Shown: positions 52,137 to 60,565 of the stretch, piece after piece
Layout: every line of letters starts with the position of its first letter
Position numbering within the stretch: position 1 is the first letter of the stretch
NCBI GenBank assembly: GCA_014695345.1
Contig: JACJOC010000115.1
Span: 248,001 to 312,000, forward strand
DNA: 64,000 nucleotides
Source of the DNA: Cyanobacteria bacterium FACHB-471
GTDB lineage: Bacteria > Cyanobacteriota > Cyanobacteriia > Elainellales > Elainellaceae
Direction of reading: 5' to 3'
Made by a program: the position numbers and the translations under genes
Notes under the pieces: generated by a model
What the model saw: the letters and a program-made list of their open reading frames with translations, nothing else
Told to the model about the DNA's origin: nothing
Database searches by the model: none

Positions 52137-53429
52137 TCATTCTGAGTGATCGCTATCCTCGACATCTCCTAAACCCGGTCTAGGAACTGGTAACGGACCC
52201 GGATTCCAGGGAGCAAACAGCGGCAACAGCAACAGCCCCGGTAAAGCGGCAATCAGAGTCAATAGGAAAAAAGTTGTCCACCCTGTAAGTTCTACAATCC
52301 TTCCGGCTGGAGCCACTAAAATATCGCGGCTGACTGCCATTAAGCTAGACAGCAAGGCAAACTGCGTTGCCGAAAATCGCTGATTACAAAGGCTCATCAG
52401 AAATGCCACAAAGGCAGCGGTTCCCAAGCCAGCACAGAAGTTTTCGATATTGATCGCTACAACCATGAAGGGATAGTTTCGCCCGATTTGCGCCAGGATG
52501 AGGTAAGTCAGGTTGCTAACTGCCTGAAGTCCACCAAAAACCCAGAGGGAACGGTTAATTCCCAATTGGCTTAAAACTGCACCACCCGCCAACACACCTA
52601 CGATTGTTGCCAGCAGACCCATTCCACCCTGGATGGCACCAATATCAGTTTGGCTAAAGCCCGCCTGCAGCAGAAATGGCAGGGACATATTGTTGACTAG
52701 CGCATCGCCCAGTTTATAGAGAACGATGAAAACTAGAATAGCGATACCCTGGAACAACCCCGATCGCTGAAAAAATTCCAGGAAGGGCATTTTGATCGCT
52801 TCTGCCAAAGAGGATGGCGGGCGAGCGCGCAAAATCGGTTCCGGTGCCCAAATGGAGAAAACAATACTAATTGCCATCAGCCCTGCCAGACACAGATAAA
52901 CTGCCGTCCAGGGAATTCGGTCTGCCAGGATAAGCGCCAGGGAACCAGTTAACAGCAGCGCAATCCGATACCCTAAAACGGCAACGGCTGCTCCTGCTCC
53001 CATTTCTCGCTCTTCCAGCACATCGGTGCGGTAAGCATCAAACGCAATATCTTGACTGGCACTAAGAAATGCGATCAGCAATGCATTCACGGCAAGAAGC
53101 TGGAGTGCTTGAGTTGGGTTTTGCAGAGCCATAGCGGCGATCGCTAGTGTTAAACCCACTTGCGTAATCACCAGCCAACCCCGGCGGCGACCCAAAAATG
53201 GTGGCATGTAGCGATCGATCAACGGTGACCAGAGAAACTTCAGCGAATAGGGCACCCCTACCAAACTAAAGGCTCCGATCGAAGCCAGATCAACTCCCTC
53301 AACCGTCATCCAGGACTGTAGCGTTCTACTCGTCAAAAATAGCGGCAGTCCTGACGCAAATCCCAGAAACAGCAGTGCTGCCATTCGCTGGCTCTGAAAA
53401 ACCTTAAAGAAAGAATCAACTGACTTCAC
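52137..53429 (-). CDS. AmpG-type MFS transporter
   Basis: The 430-residue protein has twelve membrane helices and the AmpG pattern FASGLPLFLTSRTLQSWM, VGVPYSLKFLWSPLIDRYMPPFLGRRRGW and AFDAYRTDVLEEREMGAG. AmpG imports muropeptides released during wall turnover in Gram-negatives. In cyanobacteria the substrate is untested. The 70-base gap to the next gene has no promoter-like motif I can identify. Confidence 0.9.
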   Translation of the reverse strand: MKSVDSFFKVFQSQRMAALLFLGFASGLPLFLTSRTLQSWMTVEGVDLASIGAFSLVGVPYSLKFLWSPLIDRYMPPFLGRRRGWLVITQVGLTLAIAAMALQNPTQALQLLAVNALLIAFLSASQDIAFDAYRTDVLEEREMGAGAAVAVLGYRIALLLTGSLALILADRIPWTAVYLCLAGLMAISIVFSIWAPEPILRARPPSSLAEAIKMPFLEFFQRSGLFQGIAILVFIVLYKLGDALVNNMSLPFLLQAGFSQTDIGAIQGGMGLLATIVGVLAGGAVLSQLGINRSLWVFGGLQAVSNLTYLILAQIGRNYPFMVVAINIENFCAGLGTAAFVAFLMSLCNQRFSATQFALLSSLMAVSRDILVAPAGRIVELTGWTTFFLLTLIAALPGLLLLPLFAPWNPGPLPVPRPGLGDVEDSDHSE

Positions 53430-53556
53430 GATCGCCCTCCGGCTCCTGACAGGAGAAATGCCTCTCCGATTCAGTCATCTTGCCATAGAGCGATTATCAA
53501 AAAGTCTTTGTTTCCCGCTAATGCACCAACCCATGCAGAAAGAGCCGCCCTTACAA

Positions 53557-54186
53557 TCATTCACCAGTCATTCTTCCTATCTGCTTCATCACCTGTAGCA
53601 CCTTAAGAAGCACATTACGTCCCGGCAATAGCAGCATCACATCCAAGACATCATAACGAGGCTGTGGTTCTTGAATGAGTTTAATGAAAGCAAAACTGCT
53701 GCCGTTGGTTACCAATCCATAGGTAAATCGCGCAGGGTGAGGAGTTGCCAGCATATATCCCAATGCCTGAGGGATTGCGCGATCAATGCCAAAGACCGAA
53801 TTTTTTGCCTCCACTACCAAAACCCAGAAAAAGTCTTTGATCACCAGCGCATCAATTCGACCTCTCCAAAGTTCATTTGCTTCTGTAACTTCAATCTGTA
53901 CTGGCTCTTCCAGCCTGACCTCAAACGGATATCGATAGAACCCAGCTAGATGCAACAAAGGAGAAACCACTATTAGCTTGATCAAACCTTCAGAAATTTG
54001 CCCCATTCGAGTTTGATCAAAATACTCTTGCTGTACCTGCTCCAGATAGCGTTTTTCCTCATCACTCAGCTCGGGAAGAGCTTCACGCCACTCCGCAAAA
54101 AACTTAGGATCATCTGTTAGCTTGAGATTCTGCTTTTCCTCTAGCTCCGGCAACGTGAGGTCACTGATTGCAAGGCTCTGTACCAT
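53557..54186 (-). CDS. PD-(D/E)XK nuclease-like protein, restriction subunit-like
   Basis: The 209-residue protein contains RGRIDAL with D112, then a hydrophobic strand and VVEAKNS with E126 and K128, the PD-(D/E)XK metal site. It also has a Gln in PQALGYMLA further on. The N-terminal head resembles HsdR-like proteins common in cyanobacteria with no partner genes. It starts seven bases after dnaN stops, so it is co-transcribed with the sliding clamp. A repair or nuclease role is plausible but unproven. Confidence 0.8.
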   Translation of the reverse strand: MVQSLAISDLTLPELEEKQNLKLTDDPKFFAEWREALPELSDEEKRYLEQVQQEYFDQTRMGQISEGLIKLIVVSPLLHLAGFYRYPFEVRLEEPVQIEVTEANELWRGRIDALVIKDFFWVLVVEAKNSVFGIDRAIPQALGYMLATPHPARFTYGLVTNGSSFAFIKLIQEPQPRYDVLDVMLLLPGRNVLLKVLQVMKQIGRMTGE

Positions 54187-54193
54187 TTGTATC

Positions 54194-55378
54194 TCAGCTG
54201 CGGATCTGGACAGGCATAACCAGGTAGGTCATTTTCGTGCCGCCTAAAGGAGTGAGAATTGACGGGCTAGTTGCCGTATTGAACTGCATCTGAATTTCGG
54301 TAGTGTTGAGAGCCTTCAGGCCTTCCACCAGATATTTCACGTTAAAGGCGATTTCTAAGTCTTCACCAGAAATTTGAGCCGCGACGGATTCGCGTCCACT
54401 GCCCACGTCAGCCGCGTCTACAGACAAAACCAACTCTTGCTCAGCGTTGTTCATTTCCAGCTTCACAATGCTGTTTTTTTGGTCTGCGAGGACTGCAATT
54501 CGCTCTAGCGCACCGACAAATAGGCGACGCTCTACCGTTAGTTGGCGGGAAAACTGACGCGGAATCAGTTGCCGATAGTTGGGATATTGTCCTTCGAGTA
54601 AGCGGCTGGTGAGGCGCTGATTTGCCCACTCGAAGGTTAACTGCCCCTGGTCAAAGTGAACGGCGATCGCCCCCGTATCCTGATGCACTTGCAGCATTCG
54701 TTCCAGTTCTCGGAGAGCTTTACTTGGAACCGTCACATCAAATTCGGCTTTTGCCTCTGCATCAGTCGCTCCTTTGCCATTTGCCTTGGCTGCACTGGAC
54801 GGCTCCTCATCCGGTTCCACATTTACAGTTTGGACTACCGCTAGACGATGTCCATCCGTTGCGGCAAATTCCAGACTATCCGGCTCCACCGTCAAATGCA
54901 CCCCAGTTAAAACCTGCTTAGTTTCATCAGCACTCGTTGAGAACAGCGACCCGCGCAGCCCTTCGATCAAAGATTCAACGGGCAAATAGGTTACATCCCC
55001 ATCTTCAATCGTTGGCAATTCGGGATACTCTTCTGCACCCATGCCGCGAACCTGATACCGCCCAAAGGCACAGGTCAACGTTGCGGTCATATCACCCGAT
55101 TCAGTTGCCAAAGTAATTTCGCCATCGGGCAAACGCGAAACGATATCGCTCAGCAGCTTGGCAGGTAGGGTCAGCGTCCCCCCTTCCTCAACCTGTGCCG
55201 CAAAGCTAGTTTGCACTCCCAAACTCAAGTCAAATCCAGTGAGACTGACGCGCTGAGTTTCCTCATCCGCCTTCAACAGCACATTTGCCAAAACGGGATG
55301 GCTGGGACGCGAAGGAACAGCGCGGCTAACCAGGGAAAGGTGAGAACTAAGTTCGTTTTGGGCACAAATGAGTTTCAT
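54194..55378 (-). CDS. dnaN: DNA polymerase III beta subunit (sliding clamp)
   Basis: The 394-residue clamp has three repeated domains: it begins MKLICAQNELSSHLSLVSRAVPSRPSHPVLANVLL, with ATDGHRLAVVQ in the middle and the terminal YLVMPVQIRS. An acidic insert (EPDEEPSSAAKANGKGATDAEAKAE) near residues 190-215 is longer than in Escherichia coli. The clamp tethers replicative polymerase to DNA. Its start is next to the DnaA-box cluster. Confidence 0.97.
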   Translation of the reverse strand: MKLICAQNELSSHLSLVSRAVPSRPSHPVLANVLLKADEETQRVSLTGFDLSLGVQTSFAAQVEEGGTLTLPAKLLSDIVSRLPDGEITLATESGDMTATLTCAFGRYQVRGMGAEEYPELPTIEDGDVTYLPVESLIEGLRGSLFSTSADETKQVLTGVHLTVEPDSLEFAATDGHRLAVVQTVNVEPDEEPSSAAKANGKGATDAEAKAEFDVTVPSKALRELERMLQVHQDTGAIAVHFDQGQLTFEWANQRLTSRLLEGQYPNYRQLIPRQFSRQLTVERRLFVGALERIAVLADQKNSIVKLEMNNAEQELVLSVDAADVGSGRESVAAQISGEDLEIAFNVKYLVEGLKALNTTEIQMQFNTATSPSILTPLGGTKMTYLVMPVQIRS

Positions 55379-56310
55379 GGGTGAAAAATTGATGCTTGCG
55401 GCTGTCTGGTTGAGAGCTTCTTGGTCGGAAACGGGTTGAAGGAATTTAAGGGTGTTCTGCGAGATTCTTCTAAACGCTTAACTTAAGTTAGCTGGCTTGG
55501 CTAGTAACGGGTTCGCGATTGTTTTGTAACGGTTCAGCGTTTAGAGATCAGATCCTTTGTACTATTTAGTTGTACAAAAGCTAGTACTTCAACTAGTACA
55601 CTGAAAAGCCAAGGACAAGTTCTGCTTGGAACGAGATCCTAACACCCTTACCGCCTTTAATTGAACCTTTCAATTTGTCGAATCTGAAGCATTCATCCGT
55701 GACTTTAAAGGATTCCGGATCGGATCTTTAAAAAGAGATCGGTAGTAGTAGGGCCTGTGGAAAATGTGGAAAAAGTCAGGGGATCACGCCAGCATAGGGA
55801 TCTTGAAAGTTTCTAACTTGTGGAGAACTTGTGGAAAAAGAGAAGAGTGTTTTACACAGTATTTATACTCATCTAGCATTTCCACCTAAACCCTGGTTTT
55901 TCCACGCTGGTTTCCCCATAGTTTTCCACAGAAAAATAGTGCTTTTCCACAGAATTTTTCCTCTTAATATTCCTTAATCTAAGAACGCTACAAAAGTTTA
56001 CTTTAGGGGACTTAGGAAAAACCTCTATATGAATTTCGTCAGGTTCACTGGAAAATATCTCTGCTCTGTACAGAAAGATCTCTGAAGAATAGCAACTTTT
56101 CGGCGAAAGTTTGTTGTTTAGCCTGTAAATGAAGCGATTTTTGGCAGGAGTAATGAGGTCGCCCCAGAAACTGCACCAACAACAACTTCAAGAATTGGGC
56201 TTGTGCTGCTTAGAGCTTGATTAAACAGCCTGATTTAAGTACATTTGTACTGTACTCATGCGTTGTTAGTTCTGCGATGCAGATGCCAGGGTTGAACGGG
56301 AGAGGGCAGG
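55379..56310. other. Candidate chromosomal replication origin (oriC)
   Basis: This 930-base gene-free stretch has five perfect TTTTCCACA boxes (minus strand at 55756-55764, 55765-55773 and 55830-55838; plus strand at 55922-55930 and 55943-55951). Three boxes have one mismatch: TGTGGAGAA at 55819, TTTTACACA at 55850 and TTTTCCACG at 55898. AT-rich DNA follows at 55950-56060. Left boxes face one way and right boxes mainly the other. Adjacent dnaN, as in Synechococcus elongatus, and a flip in gene direction support oriC. The 55500-55700 part is otherwise unremarkable. Confidence 0.8.
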
Positions 56311-56919
56311 ATGAGTCTTGAGCAAACGAATCAGTTGATTCAGTTAGTCCTAAATTCGGCGTTGATGGTGTCGGCGTGCGTGGTGATTTTGGGTGGACTG
56401 CTGGTGCGCCACACTGCAACTCACAGGCAGCTGCGATCGCTCACTCAGGAATATGCTGAGCTAATGGGCGGCTCGGTTTTGCTCAGGGGCGATCGCTTGC
56501 TCCAGGTCAAGCACCAGCTGCGGCAGCTACGGCAGCAATATCAGGATGCCTATCGCAGCATTCTGGTGATTCACTATGCGCTGTTCATGTTTGTGTTGAG
56601 CGGGCTGACCGTTGCCCTGAGAACGATCGCGAATGCGGATTGGTTGATTACTGCCGCGCTAGTGCTATTTATCGTCGGGTTGGTCATGCTGCTGCTGGGA
56701 TTAGCGCTGGCGTTGGCAGACCTTCATGCAGCCAAGCGATCGCTCTGGAATGAGATTCAGTGGGCGCTCAGCTTAGGCAATTCAGGGGAAACACCCTTAC
56801 TGGAAGCCAAACCTGAAACGTCGGAGAAGCGATCGCCCCGTCCTCAAAAGCCAACTCGCAAACTTCCTAAACTGACCAAACCAACCAGACAACAAAAGCC
56901 TAAAACCGGAGTGATTTAA
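56311..56919 (+). CDS. DUF2721 membrane protein
   Basis: The 202-residue protein has three hydrophobic helices: LNSALMVSACVVILGGLLV, then YALFMFVLSGLTVAL and AALVLFIVGLVMLLLGLALALADLH. A basic, Pro/Lys-rich tail ends the protein. DUF2721 is common in cyanobacteria with no assigned role. The last 20 bases overlap the convergent HDAC-like gene. Confidence 0.87.
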   Translation: MSLEQTNQLIQLVLNSALMVSACVVILGGLLVRHTATHRQLRSLTQEYAELMGGSVLLRGDRLLQVKHQLRQLRQQYQDAYRSILVIHYALFMFVLSGLTVALRTIANADWLITAALVLFIVGLVMLLLGLALALADLHAAKRSLWNEIQWALSLGNSGETPLLEAKPETSEKRSPRPQKPTRKLPKLTKPTRQQKPKTGVI

Positions 56920-57832
56920 TACCGCGACTGCTGTACACTTCGCTGGCGGCCCGATGCAGCAGCGAGTGACGATAGACCAACGCTTCAAAATCATCGCCAT
57001 AGCCGCCGCCAATGACGCAAGCGACAGGATAGCCCTGGGCAGCACAGGTACTCAAAACCTGCATCTCCCGACAAAAAAGACCGCGATCGCTAAGAGCTAG
57101 TTTGCCCAGGCGATCGCCCGAATGCGGGTCAACCCCCGCGTCATATAGCACTAGGTCGGGCTGAAACCCAGACAGCAAATCGGGTAAATATTTCGCTAGC
57201 GTTTGCAGATATTCCTCATCTTCCATGCCGACGGGTAAAGGCACATCCAGGTCGCTGGTTTGCTTGGTGCCGGGAAAATTCACCTCGCAATGCATAGAGA
57301 AGGTAAAAACAGTCGGGTCGTCCTGAAAAATGAATGCGGTGCCGTCTCCCTGATGCACGTCCAGGTCTACAATCAGGACTTTTTGGACTAACCCTTGCTG
57401 CTGAAGAACTCGGGCGGCGATCGCCAAATCATTAAAAATGCAGAACCCTGACCCGTAGCTAGGAAAAGCGTGATGGGTTCCGCCTGCGGTGTTGCAAGCT
57501 AGCCCATGCTCTAGCGCCAGTCGTGCCGTTAAAATTGTGCCACCCACCGCGATGCAGGTACGCTGCACCAGCGCCGGACTCCAGGGTAAGCCAATTCGCC
57601 GCTGAGCCTTGGCATCCAGCGTTCCCTCGCAGTAATCTCGAATGTATTCCGGTGTATGCACCAGTTCGATCCATTCCTGGGGCGGGGCTTCAGGCTGATG
57701 AAATTGGGATGCAGAAGCGACTCCATCCGCCAGCAAGGTTTGGTACAGCCGCCTAAACTTCTCCATTGGGAACCGATGTCCAGGTGGCAGAGGTACAACG
57801 TAATCAGGGTGATAAACGAACGGCAGATCCAT
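56900..57832 (-). CDS. Histone deacetylase-like (AcuC-type) hydrolase
   Basis: The 310-residue protein has the arginase-like deacetylase fold. Motifs are THHAFPSYGSGFCIFNDLAIAA, DLDVHQGDGTAFIF with the zinc Asp and His, and LYDAGVDPHSGDRLG with the second Asp. Bacterial members deacetylate acetyl-CoA synthetase or polyamines. The substrate is not known here. ATG 57832 is 35 bases from the start of the divergent 57868 gene. Confidence 0.92.
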   Translation of the reverse strand: MDLPFVYHPDYVVPLPPGHRFPMEKFRRLYQTLLADGVASASQFHQPEAPPQEWIELVHTPEYIRDYCEGTLDAKAQRRIGLPWSPALVQRTCIAVGGTILTARLALEHGLACNTAGGTHHAFPSYGSGFCIFNDLAIAARVLQQQGLVQKVLIVDLDVHQGDGTAFIFQDDPTVFTFSMHCEVNFPGTKQTSDLDVPLPVGMEDEEYLQTLAKYLPDLLSGFQPDLVLYDAGVDPHSGDRLGKLALSDRGLFCREMQVLSTCAAQGYPVACVIGGGYGDDFEALVYRHSLLHRAASEVYSSRGIKSLRF

Positions 57833-57867
57833 CTAACGTAAAATCAATCCTTGTACTTAAACCCGTC

Positions 57868-58392
57868 ATGCAAACCGAAACGTTTTGGCAATTAGGCAGC
57901 AACAGCCCCGACAATGCCAGCCATTTTGCCACGATCAGCCGATGGTGGGCTGAGTTGAGTGGCAAGGAAGTTACCTGGCGACAACGCCTGATTCCTCCCA
58001 ATGGAGATTTGAGCGTACTGAACTGGGAAACCCAGCGGTTCGACGAGACGATTCTCTTTGATATGGCTGAAACGCGCGGTATCACGCTCTACTGGCGCAA
58101 ATCTGGCTCTACAGATGAACGCAATACCACCCCTCACAAACTGGCACTCGATCATTTGCATCAGCGCCTTTATGTTTTTCCGCGATCGCAGCAAGAAGTC
58201 GTGATTCAGATTGGAGTCCCTGAAGAGGTTTACCGATCGCTCGTCGTTACAAACCCCCAGATCGAACGTAGCACAAGCGGCAAAGACCAAATTCTCACCC
58301 TCAAAGACGACCTCCAGCAGCTAGAGATCAAAATCTCTTTGGGCGCTGAAAATTTCGAGCAACTCAAGCGACTGCTCAGAGTTGAAGACTAA
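57868..58392 (+). CDS. Conserved-looking protein of unknown function
   Basis: The 174-residue protein has no signal peptide or membrane helix. It starts QTETFWQLGSNSPDNASHF and contains DEMAETRGITLYWRKSGS-like and LYVFPRSQQEVVIQIGVPEE segments that predict as alternating strands and helices. I do not recognise a family. It starts 35 bases from the HDAC-like gene on the other strand, so they share a divergent promoter, which is the only hint about its role. An upstream frame start at 57766 overlaps that gene and is rejected. Confidence 0.75.
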   Translation: MQTETFWQLGSNSPDNASHFATISRWWAELSGKEVTWRQRLIPPNGDLSVLNWETQRFDETILFDMAETRGITLYWRKSGSTDERNTTPHKLALDHLHQRLYVFPRSQQEVVIQIGVPEEVYRSLVVTNPQIERSTSGKDQILTLKDDLQQLEIKISLGAENFEQLKRLLRVED

Positions 58393-58550
58393 TCCCAACA
58401 GAATCTTAGCGAGAAGCGACAGCCTGAGCCATTTTTCCCTACAGTTAAAACAGTAGACACTTTTTGGCACGCCGATGATGGTGCGGCAGGCTGCGCTACC
58501 ATTCACGCAGGAGTCCTAGTGGGTACGGTGTTCAGGTTTCTTGAGGTGTT

Positions 58551-60254
58551 ATGTCGTCTTTCAATTGGTTTAATCGGCAGTACAACGATCGTGTCGATGC
58601 TCAGACCGAGCCAGCAGAAACTCCTTCAACTGAGCCAGAGACCGAATCAGCAGAACCCGCGGCAGCGGACTCAACCCCAGATGTGTCAGCAGACTACCTC
58701 AACTGGGCAAAAGCAGCTTACCAAAACATTCAAAAGCGCCAGCAGACCAGTACAACCGCTTCACCGCCAACCGTTACCGAAACGGCTCAGGCTAACTCTG
58801 CAGAAACTCCCCAAGCCGCTGAATCATCTGACTCTGTGTCTGAACCAGCAGAGCCAGTTTCTCCTATAGCTGAGTCAGAAACGGAATCAGCGCCAACGGC
58901 TGAACCTGTTTCTGAAGACGAGGCTGAACCGGCTTCTGAAGCTTCTCTAGAAACCTTTCCTGAACCTACTGCTGAACCTGCCTCAGAACTTGTTGCAGAA
59001 ACTGCTGCTGAACCTGATGCGGAAGTTTCCTCCACAGAGAGCATTCCTGAAAGTTCCACAGAAACACCTGCAAGTGATGAAGTTGCTGTCACTGCTCCTT
59101 TGCCTTTTTGGGCGCAAGCAGAAGCAGAGCGGCAAGAACGCTTGGAGCGACTTAAAGCAACAGCAATCGAAGAACCTGAATCTGTTCCTGTCGCGGCAAC
59201 AACAGCAACTCCAGAAGAAACCGCTGATTCCGGTTTTCCTGGAATTGAATTTGACGAAAATTTCCTCTGGTCAGCCGAGGTGTTAGCGTCCCAGGGTCGC
59301 CGTCCCGAGCAAATTTCAGTTGAGGAAATTACCTGGCTAAAGCGGCTGCGGCAGGGACTGGACAAAACCCGTCGCAACCTGGTGAATCAACTGCGGTCAA
59401 TCGTCGGGCAAGGACCGCTCAACCAGGATGCGGTCATGGAGATCGAGTCGCTGCTGCTTCAGGCTGATGTGGGAATTGTGGCGACCGACTACATCATCGA
59501 GTCGCTGCAAAACAAGCTGCGCCAGGAAGCACTGCCCCCAGCGGAGGCGATCGCTTACCTCAAGCAAATCCTGCGCGACATGCTGGACAACCCTCTAGGC
59601 AAATCCTATTCCCCCACCTTCGCACCCGAAAAAGAGACACTCAACATCTGGTTAATAACCGGGGTAAATGGTGCCGGGAAAACGACAACAATTGGCAAAA
59701 TCGCCCATATTGCCAAAAAATCGGGCTACAACTGTCTGATCGCTGCGGCTGATACTTTCCGGGCTGCGGCAGTGCAGCAGGTTAAAGTATGGGGCGATCG
59801 CAGCAACGTAGAGGTGATCGCTAACCCTGGCAAAAACACTGACCCGGCTGCCGTTGTATTTGATGCGATCGCTGCTGCCCAATCTCGCAACACCGAACTG
59901 CTGCTCATCGACACCGCAGGTCGCTTGCAAAACAAGAAAAACCTGATGGACGAGCTGAGCAAAGTTCGCCGCATCATCGACAAAAAAGCGCCGAATGCCA
60001 AAATTGAGTCGCTGCTCGTGCTGGATGCCACGCTGGGGCAAAATGGACTGCGTCAGGCGGAAGTCTTCTCCGAGGCAGCTCAGCTTAGCGGTGTCGTCCT
60101 CACCAAGCTAGATGGCACTGCCAAAGGCGGAATCGCTTTAGCAGTCGTACAGCAGCTTGGACTACCCATTCGCTTTATTGGAGCAGGCGAAGGCATCGAA
60201 GACTTACGCCCCTTTTCTAGCTACGAGTTCGTCGAAGCGCTTCTTAGCGGCTGA
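58551..60254 (+). CDS. ftsY: Signal recognition particle receptor FtsY
   Basis: The 567-residue protein has an acidic, repetitive N-terminal A domain of about 220 residues rich in Ala, Glu, Pro, Ser and Thr. The NG GTPase follows: P-loop GVNGAGKTTTIGK near 371-383, AADTFRAAAVQQ, DTAGRLQNKKNLMDEL, TKLDGTAKGG and the C-terminal GAGEGIEDLRPF. FtsY docks ribosome-SRP complexes at the membrane. The low-complexity head is much longer than in Escherichia coli. Confidence 0.96.
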   Translation: MSSFNWFNRQYNDRVDAQTEPAETPSTEPETESAEPAAADSTPDVSADYLNWAKAAYQNIQKRQQTSTTASPPTVTETAQANSAETPQAAESSDSVSEPAEPVSPIAESETESAPTAEPVSEDEAEPASEASLETFPEPTAEPASELVAETAAEPDAEVSSTESIPESSTETPASDEVAVTAPLPFWAQAEAERQERLERLKATAIEEPESVPVAATTATPEETADSGFPGIEFDENFLWSAEVLASQGRRPEQISVEEITWLKRLRQGLDKTRRNLVNQLRSIVGQGPLNQDAVMEIESLLLQADVGIVATDYIIESLQNKLRQEALPPAEAIAYLKQILRDMLDNPLGKSYSPTFAPEKETLNIWLITGVNGAGKTTTIGKIAHIAKKSGYNCLIAAADTFRAAAVQQVKVWGDRSNVEVIANPGKNTDPAAVVFDAIAAAQSRNTELLLIDTAGRLQNKKNLMDELSKVRRIIDKKAPNAKIESLLVLDATLGQNGLRQAEVFSEAAQLSGVVLTKLDGTAKGGIALAVVQQLGLPIRFIGAGEGIEDLRPFSSYEFVEALLSG

Positions 60255-60565
60255 GTCAAGACTATTTCAAAGCAATTTGAATAGACATGCAATAGATTCC
60301 TGTACGGGCTTGGCAACGCTAAGCCCCTGCTTAAACTTGGCTATCACAAGCTCTGTTTAGACTGAAATGTTTTAGCATTTAGCAAACATATGTCATCAGT
60401 TCGACACAATCTTGTCAGACTGTGAGTATATCTAAAGAGCTTGAGAATGCACCTGCAACCTGTGGCAAGTAGCTGAGAAGATTTCAGACTAATTCTCTGA
60501 ATCTTTCCCCTACTCAATACTTCACAGTCTTGTTGTGTTCTGTCGTGTCTCAACTTGGATGAGTA
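60255..60565. other. Intergenic stretch with an ftsY terminator-like hairpin
   Basis: GGGCTTGGC (60306-60314) pairs with GCTAAGCCC (60318-60326), one G-T pair, around an AAC loop, 50 bases after the ftsY stop; no T-run follows. The remaining 240 bases are AT-rich and probably carry the promoter of the MscS gene. Confidence 0.55.
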
